Below are positions 56,732 to 64,000 of a stretch of DNA of 64,000 nucleotides, in pieces. The DNA lies in NCBI GenBank assembly GCA_003693705.1, contig RBZT01000500.1, positions 1 to 64,000 on the forward strand, given 5' to 3'. Position 1 is the stretch's first letter. Each line of letters opens with the position of its first letter. This stretch comes from Polymyxa betae. Lineage: Eukaryota; Endomyxa; Phytomyxea; Plasmodiophorida; Plasmodiophoridae. The notes under the pieces are model-generated. The model saw only the letters and a list, made by a program, of their open reading frames with translations, was not told the origin of the DNA and did not search any database. The position numbers and the translations under genes were made by a program.

Positions 56732-59700
56732 ATGTCTGCCGAGCCAACGTGCCTTTTCGACGTTTATCTTGGCGACCCATATAGCGCTAATAATCAAGAA
56801 GGCATTATTGACTTAAGCAGTGCCGAAAACCGCCTCGTCTCAGATATCACGATCCCCGAAATTCAGCGCCACATCAGCGTTGAAGACCCATCGATTTTGA
56901 AGTCAGAATCATCCCTGTTAACAAATGGTGAAAACTGATCACCTTGTAGTTATGGGCGGTCTGGTGGATCAGCATCATTACGCAGCAGCTTTAAAAGTTT
57001 CATACAACAAGTGACCAAGGCGGATATTGAAGCGGATCGATTGACAATGGTGTCTGGTGCCGAGATTGCTGTTCAGATCCTTCTACAGGTCTTGATAAGG
57101 CTTCCTATGAGAAGTAAGCTGATTCGATGTGGCCAGGCTATCTGCAAACCAGCTGATAACGTCGCCGTTGTAATCCCATGCTATCCCGGATTTACAAAAG
57201 CGATTCATTGCTTAGGATTGAATCTGCGGGAAATCAACCTCGACCTCAGCTCTGTAATACTTTCTGGGTGACGCTGCTCATTGTCATTACTAAGATTAGC
57301 AAAGGGAACCGAAATCGTAGACATCGCTAAAGACGTTCGAGCTGTGATCATTAGCAACCCAGATGTCCCTACTGGATGCTGCTGGTCCAGGTATATATAT
57401 TGAATGACTGCGCTTATTTGAATTTCATTGACTTATAGATCGGCATTGCAAGCGCTTGTTGAGGCAACCAAAGCTCAGCGCCAGCATCTGATAATCGACG
57501 AAATTGTATTAACGGCAGTCGTTAAAGAAGGAAGCTTCAGATCTGCAGCCTTTTTTACTGATGACCATGTTCATCTCATATTTGGATTATCGAAAATTGG
57601 CATGGCTGGATTGAGAGTTGGGGCCATCTATTCAAGGCTGCCTCATGCTCTTATGACTGATTTGGCCAGAATAGCTCAAATCGGTTCCATAGAGCAACTA
57701 TTGTCAGCAAACCTCCTCAGCGATAAAGCATTCGCGACGAAGTTGCTAGAAACCAGCCGACGCCGCCTCCGGGCTGCTTATGCGGTCACAGCAGGACGTC
57801 TTGAAGCCGAACGTATCCAATATAAGCTTGGGTCGGCTGGTCTGACGGTCCTGCTGAATCTGGGCGCAGAGTCGTCCGCCCAGAAGCTCATAACCGACTC
57901 GAAAGTCTTTCTGAGAAATCTGACCGAGTTTGGGTCACGCCAACAGGGATGGTTCCGCATGGCAGTGGCTGATGACAGTCAGGTAACATTTCCTCTATCG
58001 CTGATGACCATATCTGATTCTCTTACCTATAGGTAATGGGCATTCTCTGTAAGTGATCAGGGGACCCTGTCTAATTGTCATACACAGGTTGTAGCGACTG
58101 CTATAGCCCGACTGGGCGGTCACCTGCGCCAACATTCGCCTCTCTCTCTATTGCCATCATTTAGAAATAACTTCGCCGATCTCTGGAAGCGGACGGAGCA
58201 GCTATGGGAAATTCTGCAGGCAGATGTCAAATGGACGGAATCTCGTCCAATTCAATTACGCCATCCTTTCGTTTTCTACGTTGGGCATCTGGTAGGCTTT
58301 CTTTAAACGAAGTTCTCGTAAATTCAGCTCTCTTCCAGCCTGCATTCGCCATCAATCAAGTATGTTTGGCATTAGGCGAAGATAATGTTAAGCGGATTAA
58401 TGCCCAGTATGACAGACTATTGTAAGCATAACACTTTCTATCATTTTCTGCACTCAGCATATGTAGTGAACGCGGTATCGATCCAGATGTTTTATCAGGT
58501 GAAGTCCATCCGCATAGTGCTGATATCAACCATTCGAGTTGGCCTTCTATTTCCGATATCAACAGGTTTCTATGCGACGGCTGCTTGTAGATGGCTGTCA
58601 AATGAAACTGTTTTAGTTACGCTGAATCAGTACATCAAACCATATTGCAGTCTCTGCCGATGCTGCTATCTTCTGGTCATTACAACATCGTCGAAATGGT
58701 GCTTGAGCATGAAGTAATGCACCAAGAAAGTGAGTCTGTAAATATCCACTTATCGTGTTTCTGACTTTGCCGATTAGCGCTTGTTTACATGATGGCACAG
58801 TGCGAACCTTCCCAATTACAATGCCCAGCCTCTATTCAAAAACGTCCTTCTTTCCAGAGTGTAACAACTGAACAACGGACTTGTCGTATTCCAGCAGGAA
58901 ATGCAGTTCTTGGCTGTGATGGATCTGTCAACTCTTCAAAGCGATGTAATTACCAAAATCAAGTGTCATGCTCCATCATATTTGATTCGTCACTTTCAGT
59001 TGGATGGGACAATGAATTCCCCAAGACTTCCGTCCATGTGGACGAGTTCGAAGTTATGGCTTTGCCTGTGTCGAACAATGAGTTTCTTCGATTCATTGAA
59101 GATGGGGGCTACTCGAATCCGTCCCTGTGGCTGGATCGGCATTGGGAATGGTTGCAAACACAGGCGATTACACACCCGGCTTCGTGGAAATTTGATGAGG
59201 ATAAAATGCATTGGTAATGGATTTTGATACTATCCGAGAGCTATTGATCACGATATCAACTCAGGTTCGTGAGAGCATCTTTATTTGAATATTCGCCATT
59301 AGATCAGGTGCTGGATTATCCTGTGATGGTATCTTACGCTGAAGCGTCTGCCTATTGCCGCTATGTTGATGCTCGTATCATGACCGAACCTGGTAATGGC
59401 TCGTTACCTGTGACAATCTCACTCTAATTTGTCTCAGAATACCATCGTGCTGCATACGGTGACAATCCCAATCAGCCTTACCCATGGGGATATCTTCCTC
59501 CAGCAGATGTAGGCGCCAATGTTGATTTCAACTTTTGGTCTTTGCGTCCTTCTGGACTTGGAAATACAGGTAACGGATGCGATATTGAATGTGCAACTCT
59601 TTAGTTGTTAAATGTAGAAAGCTGTTTCGGCGTGGCTGATTTAGTGGGCCAAGCTTGGGAATGGACGTCCAGCACGTTTTCGCCATTGGAACAGAACAGC

Positions 59701-61178
59701 AAATTTGTCACAATGCCCACCTATAAAGGATATTCGTCCGAATTCTTTGACGGAAAACATGTTGTTATGAAAGGCGGTTCCTGGGCTACTGATCGCAACC
59801 TTTTACGACCCTCGTTTCGCAATTGGTGGGAGATTTGATCAATTGGCAACACAGCCTGCCTAAATGTGGCTTTAGGTATCAAGACTGTTACCATTATTCG
59901 TTCGGTAAATTCCGCTTGGTCTACGATTCGAGCACATGTAGGAAAAGAACCGATGGCGAAATTGTCCGTTTAATGGAGAATATCGATCATGAAGAGCAAA
60001 GACGCCATTTCGCCTCCAGTGTTAAATCTGGTCTAAAATCGACGCCAAAATCAATCCATTCAATGCATTTCTATGATAATCGCGGCTCGGAGATGTAAGA
60101 GAAGACTCCTAGCGCGAGCTGCTGATGAAAATGAATTTCAGATATGCCAAAATCACTGAACTCGATGAGTATTATCTGACAAAAACCGAGGCTGCGATTC
60201 TGGAGAACTCTGCAAATCACATTTTAGATTTGATCCGTGCCCAGCTACTGCGACATAAGAAGCATTATCTCAACGTCGTTGAGTTCGGTGCAGGTAATCG
60301 CTATCGTCAATCATTCAGATAAAAGCCAATTGCTTGTTAGGTGATGGGAGGAAAACTATACCTTTGCTAAAGCACCTCTACGCCAACGACATAGATCTGC
60401 GTTATTTTCCAATTGACATATCTGAAGGAGCGTTGCGTTCATTACAAGCCAAGTTACGAAGCAGCAACTGCAAGTTCCAGTCCAAGTTCGTTATTGGTGA
60501 TAACATTCAGGGGTTGGAGTACCTCTCAAAAGAAGCTAACGGGCACGCTTTGACACTGGTCTTATTTCTGGGTAGCTCGATCGGCAACCACAACCGAGTT
60601 GAGACAAACCAGCTTCTGCAATCAATGCATTCGAAGTTAAAACCTGGAGATATGGCTATGATTGGATTCGATTTAGTCAAGTCGACCGATACGTTGGTGC
60701 CAGCATACGATGATATGCACGGTATGTAGAAATAATCGATATAGGATGTGCACATTTCTAATGCGAAGCATCTGACAGGCGTCACAGCAGAATTCAATTA
60801 CAATCTTATTCGGCGTCTCAATGCTGAACTGGATGCTCGGATACCATTGGATGCGTTCAGGCATTATGCAACTTACAATCCTACCAAGCAGCGAATGGAG
60901 AGCTACCTGATCGCCACAAAGCCGTTAAAAGTGTCGTTAAATGCGACAATCCGAAATGATCAAGAATCCACGATCACGTTTGAGGCCTGGGAGCCGATTC
61001 ACGTTGAGGTACCGTACGGCTATGGACATTATATTCTTTGGTGCTGATCCAAATACAGAATTCGTACAAGTACACACTGAAAGATATTGAGGCTTTAGGT
61101 GCTGAAAATGGATTTCATCTGTGCCGCCACCTCCTTGACGAGAAACAATGGTTTTCGGACACAATTTTCTTCATTTAA
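56732..61178 (+). CDS. Trifunctional ergothioneine-type enzyme: PLP aminotransferase/lyase + EgtB + EgtD
   Basis: One multi-exon gene, about 1,200 aa. Domain 1 is a class-I PLP fold like ACC synthase: GIIDLSSAENRL, VVIPCYPGF, ISNPDVPTG, IDEIV, the PLP-lysine site IFGLSKIGMAGLRVG, ending GWFRMAVADDSQ. An intron (57983-58087) joins this in phase to VVATAIARL and FADLWKRTEQLW. Domain 2 is EgtB: DinB part RHPFVFYVGHLPAF, iron motif LEHEVMHQETLVYMMAQ, then FGE-sulfatase part QAWEWTSSTF, VMKGGSWATDRNLLRPSFRN. Domain 3 is EgtD: STPKSIHSMHFYDNRGSE, AKITELDEYYLTKTE, GDGRKTIPLLKHL, LGSSIGN, and an end IHVENSYKYTLKDIEALG. EgtD trimethylates histidine; EgtB adds cysteine sulfoxide; a PLP lyase would finish ergothioneine. 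Lyase role inferred. Confidence 0.85.
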
Positions 61179-61473
61179 TGATCACCAATACCAATCCATG
61201 CTTTGTTCCGTTTCTGTCGTCCTTTAATCACAACTGTTTCAAATAGAGTAAACCACGAAATTGTTGAAATAACTTGATTGGAATTCGGATGAAAATCGCG
61301 GACTAATCCGACATCCCTGAGTCCAGCGAACGCCAATGTTCATTTGTTTAGTATCTTTCCGTTTATCTTTAGTTTGTGAATTGCGATGCCGTCGACGACT
61401 GCCATGCGAAAAGGCTTCAATCTCCGGCCTGGAGAGCGCATAGGAGCCGAGATTGCCGCCTGTGATATGGGTC
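61179..61473. other. Short intergenic region, possible small exon(s)
   Basis: Between the fusion gene and the zinc-finger gene. Frames on both strands near 61380-61475 have coding-like codon use (plus: MRKGFNLRPGERIGAEIA; minus: MTHITGGNLGSYALSRPEIE), but neither can be tied to a full gene. One may be a first exon of the zinc-finger gene or a small minus-strand gene. Confidence 0.3.
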
Positions 61474-62401
61474 ATGAAGTTCGTTGAAAACGGCGATTCT
61501 GCGCAGAGCGATTCATTATGTCCAACAGACGATGAAGAAATACCAGACGTACGAGTATCCGTGTAAGATCCAGTTCAAAGGGAAAGAAACCGACAAGGTC
61601 AAAGCATCCTGGATGAAGAACATTGGGACCAAGCCGCGAATTATTCACAGTGAATACGGCAGCCCATACGAATGCTATTTTCAAGAACCTTCTCTTCGAA
61701 AGGGCCAAAACGGCGCCGTTGTGATGACTGTAAAAGCGATCGCCAATCGTCGTCGCGACATCCCTACATTGCGCGACATCGCCCAGACGCAAAAGCCACC
61801 CGAGCCACGTGAAGAGATCAGCGCCCTGAAGAAGGATGAATACAAAGTAGTGCGATCACATTGGGCCACATCGAAATGCGGGACATGCCGCGACAGAATT
61901 CTGCCGGGGCAGATGATCGCTAGAAAGGAAATGAGGAAACGCGCTGATTCCGACCACGGTTGGAGCCATATTCATTGTCTGGCATTAGAGATGAGGATTG
62001 GTAAGGCAAAGCAAGCCAGTACGACGAAAAAGCGAGCCAGTACTACGAAAAAGCGAGGCCGGCCTAGGAAGGTTGAAGAAGCCACTGCTATTAAAAGTGA
62101 AGCGTCTCGTAAACGAAGCGCGTCCGCAAGAACCAGAAAAAACGAAGAAATCCAGGAGACGAATGGAAAGGTAACCCGAGGTCGGAAAAGGAAGGCGATC
62201 GAGGAACCAAGAGCGACGAAACGCGTCAGGAAACGGAAGACGACCGAAGGCGGCAAAGAAGTTTCTAGAAAGCAAACCCTTAAGAAGAAGACCGTTCCGG
62301 CTAACAACGTCACAACTGGTGGCGACCAAGTCCAAGTCGATGGCGCCAATACGACCATCGATACCAATAGCGACAGAAAAAGTCAAAAGAAATCCGCCTG
62401 A
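61474..62401 (+). CDS. PARP-type zinc finger and AT-hook nuclear protein
   Basis: The start is provisional: ATG 61474 (MKFVENGDSAQSDSL) with a very short intron near 61549-61573 leads in frame to FKGKETDKVKASW. Then two features: a C2HC finger of zf-PARP type (HWATSKCGTCRDRILPGQM ... GWSHIHCLALEMR) and an AT-hook (KKRGRPRKVEE), followed by a long Lys/Arg-rich tail with RGRKRK and KRVRKRKTTEGG. A zf-PARP finger alone senses nicked DNA; AT-hooks bind the AT minor groove. A nuclear DNA-binding protein, possibly in repair, is inferred. No PARP catalytic domain is present. Confidence 0.65.
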
Positions 62402-62583
62402 AATCACGAATGGAATTCATCGATAAGCGCCATGAGGGGCGACGTAACAGGACAAATAAACCGAAAACTTTGACTGCAAATTTGAATTTGATGGCGTCGG
62501 CGGAATTCCGAGAGCGTGTGAATATTGAGGTCGCAGCAGGTCGTTCTGACCAATCTCCGCAGACCCGATTCGAGGGCGACCTG

Positions 62584-63624
62584 ATGAGCGTCGATGATAC
62601 CCAGGTCCAGGACGTGATGGGGCGTCTGCTCACGCAGGTCGCCGGCCGCTACGACGATGACATGGAGCGCGATGCGATCGCTGCCAGCCTCGACCTGGAT
62701 GGTCTCAGCAAGACCGCTCGCAAGAAAGCCATCAATCGCGAGCTGCGCCGCCTGCAGTTCCAGGAGAATCGCAAACAGGAGAAAAGTCGCGCCCAGAAAC
62801 GCAGCCGAGAACGAAATCGGGCGGTTTGGGAAGAGCGTCGCGAGCTGGTCGAATCCGGGAAGAGTACGTAACGCCGTACTCGCCCAGGTCGCTGCTGTAT
62901 TGACCCGACCAAATCAGTGACGGAAGCCGAAGCGTTAGCCGACGCTGTTGCCAACGACACCGGGCGGGTTTCGAAGAAGGTGCGCCTGGAGAGGCATCAG
63001 CGTCTGCAGGACGCTTTCAACAGCGACGAGACGCAGCGCATCGTGATCGACTGCGCCTTCGACGATGTCATGACCGAGAAGGAGCTGATCTCGTTTCGTC
63101 ATCAGATCCGTCTGCTATGTAACATTACAAACCCTAACCCTAGGACCTCGCTAATTGGAAACCGTGCAGATGGTTCGAACAAGCGTGCCGATACGCCCGT
63201 CAAGCTGTACCTGACGGGCATGAGCGACGAAGCCGTGGCGGCATTCGCCCCGGAGACCCAACAATGGCTCCTGCATCAGTCCACACAGAACTACACCGAA
63301 CTGTTCCCGCTCCAGGATCTCGTCTACCTCACAGCTGATGCCGACCAGACCGTGGACGTCCTGGATCCCGCCAAGGTTTACATCATCGGCGGCCTCGTTG
63401 ATCACAATCGCCTGAAAGGCATCTGTCACGAGAAGGCTGTCGGGCAGGGCGTCGCCGTCCGTAGCTTGCCAATTTCCGAATATCTCGAAGGCAGCACAAG
63501 GCGCGTCCTAACCGTTAACCAGACCTTCGACATCCTGGTTCAGTACGGTTCGGGTCACGATTGGCGCCTGGCATTCGAGCGCGTAATACCGGCTCGGAAA
63601 GGGTTCAAAGCGAAGACCTCGTAA
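62584..63624 (+). CDS. TRMT10: tRNA (guanine-9-N1) methyltransferase Trm10
   Basis: SPOUT-fold enzyme methylating G9 of tRNAs. The N-terminal basic helix region (ARKKAINRELRRLQFQENRK) is typical. An intron (about 62864-62917) leads to VSKKVRLERHQRLQDAF and RIVIDCAFDDVMTEKE. A second intron, 63119-63169, joins QIRLL to YGSNKRADTPVKLYLTGM, restoring the family's 'QI..Y..NKRA..P..L.LTG' block. Then VYLTADADQTVDVLDP and VYIIGGLVDHNRLKGIC, a knotted SAM site. Ends AFERVIPARKGFKAKTS. Start at 62584 gives the usual length of about 310 aa; an in-frame ATG at 62410 would add 58 residues. Confidence 0.9.
63129..63143. repeat. Telomere-like motif AACCCTAACCCTAG inside a Trm10 intron
   Basis: Two tandem CCCTAA units within the intron at 63119-63169. 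The intron is otherwise ordinary in length (51 nt). Part of a set of four such motifs in the window. Confidence 0.7.
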
Positions 63625-63700
63625 AACACATTTTTCTTTGTAATCAATCGATATAATTTTAATAGAAACGACTGTATGATTGAGGGCGGATGGGGTGTTA

Positions 63701-64000
63701 TTATTCAGTCGAGGCCATGGTCGCGTCGCTCCTGGCTTGGTCGACAAGCGGCTGCTGTGGCGATACGTCAAGTGTGTCATATGGCGAAGCGATGTAGTAG
63801 ACACCGGGTGCGGCGGCCATCATATCCGCAGGGTAGCCATATTCGTACATAGATGGGGTGTTGGGGTCTTCCATCATGACCCCATCATATGACATCCAGT
63901 AACCCATGGAGGCCGGGTCCACCTCACTAGGATACACCATTGGGGTCGTGGGGTGTTCCTCTGTAGTAGGCAGTTGAAATTCTTGCGCTTCTGGGTTCAT
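63701..64000 (-). CDS. Pro/Tyr/Met-rich protein, C-terminal part (truncated by window edge)
   Basis: An open minus-strand frame reaching the last base of the window. The codon at 63998-64000 is ATG but could be internal, so the 5' end is unknown. Composition is rich in Pro, Tyr, Met, Ser and Ala: TTEEHPTTPMVYPSEVDPAS, GYWMSYDGVMMEDP and AAAPGVYYIASPYDTLD. It looks disordered, like a regulatory tail. Tail-to-tail with Trm10, 76 bp apart. No domain recognised. Confidence 0.5.
   Translation of the reverse strand: MNPEAQEFQLPTTEEHPTTPMVYPSEVDPASMGYWMSYDGVMMEDPNTPSMYEYGYPADMMAAAPGVYYIASPYDTLDVSPQQPLVDQARSDATMASTE

Noticed and set aside
58088-61178. OvoA (ovothiol synthase), which also has DinB-FGE-methyltransferase order
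   Set aside because: The C-terminal methyltransferase shows EgtD-specific features (LGSSIGN, DEYYLTKTE, a YDDMHG then VTAEFNYN block, IHVENSYKY) and not the small OvoA-type methyltransferase, so EgtB-EgtD fits better.
62310-62960. Minus-strand frames opposite the zinc-finger and Trm10 genes
   Set aside because: Shadows of basic, Arg/Lys-rich coding sequence on the plus strand; no motifs.
63119-63169. Telomere motif read as coding (an insertion in Trm10)
   Set aside because: The 51-nt segment is open in frame, but removing it as a GT-AG intron restores the conserved Trm10 block YGSNKRADTP, so it is an intron.

Overview
The window is nuclear DNA from a compact eukaryotic genome. Genes lie roughly every 1.5 kb on both strands. 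Most are split by GT-AG introns in two size classes, about 27-33 nt and about 45-55 nt. Integrator INTS4, Mediator MED14, a DOCK-family GEF, ABCB7/Atm1, PRMT1, the 20S proteasome alpha-2 subunit and the HRD3/SEL1L ERAD receptor make it clearly eukaryotic. The dynein-2 intermediate chain WDR60 and a multi-NDK/Dpy-30 protein suggest a lineage that builds a cilium or flagellum. I cannot name the clade from sequence alone; a free-living unicellular protist or an early-branching fungal or holozoan relative would fit. Coordinates of multi-exon genes run from first to last coding base; introns were placed by eye.

Layout. 1-3.1 kb: a secreted Cys-rich protein cut by the window edge, the first of four secreted His/Asp-rich proteins, and an unrecognised gene. 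3.3-7.9 kb: a DOCK-family GEF. 8.2-14.2 kb: thiamine pyrophosphokinase, HRD3/SEL1L and three more His-rich secreted proteins. 14.3-24.8 kb: a small Cys protein, MED14, tRNA-Arg(UCU), PRMT1, PP2C, a 48-aa ORF, a 40-bp minisatellite and an HSL-type hydrolase. 24.8-33.8 kb: an unresolved gene, a membrane protein with a propeller-like lumenal part, a membrane-anchored spermidine-synthase-fold protein, and a tail-to-tail pair of expansin-like proteins. 34.5-45.4 kb: INTS4, ABCB7, a PHD-finger protein, a coiled-coil protein and PSMA2. 45.6-53.4 kb: WDR60, a chromodomain protein, a 287-bp tandem duplication, a pseudogene fragment, a triple-NDK/Dpy-30 protein and a double adenylate kinase. 54.3-64 kb: a secreted protein, a three-enzyme ergothioneine-type fusion, a PARP-type zinc finger/AT-hook protein, Trm10 and a partial gene.

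Most interesting. The gene at 56732-61178 appears to encode one polypeptide with a class-I PLP aminotransferase/lyase fold, the EgtB parts (DinB plus FGE-sulfatase) and EgtD (histidine trimethyltransferase). That would put a possible complete ergothioneine pathway in one chain, in a domain order opposite to fungal Egt1. A decayed copy of part of its EgtD region, including an intron end, lies 10.8 kb away at 49554-49641. The four His-rich secreted proteins share upstream TGA(G/C)TCA (bZIP-type) sites, which suggests a co-regulated metal- or stress-responsive set.
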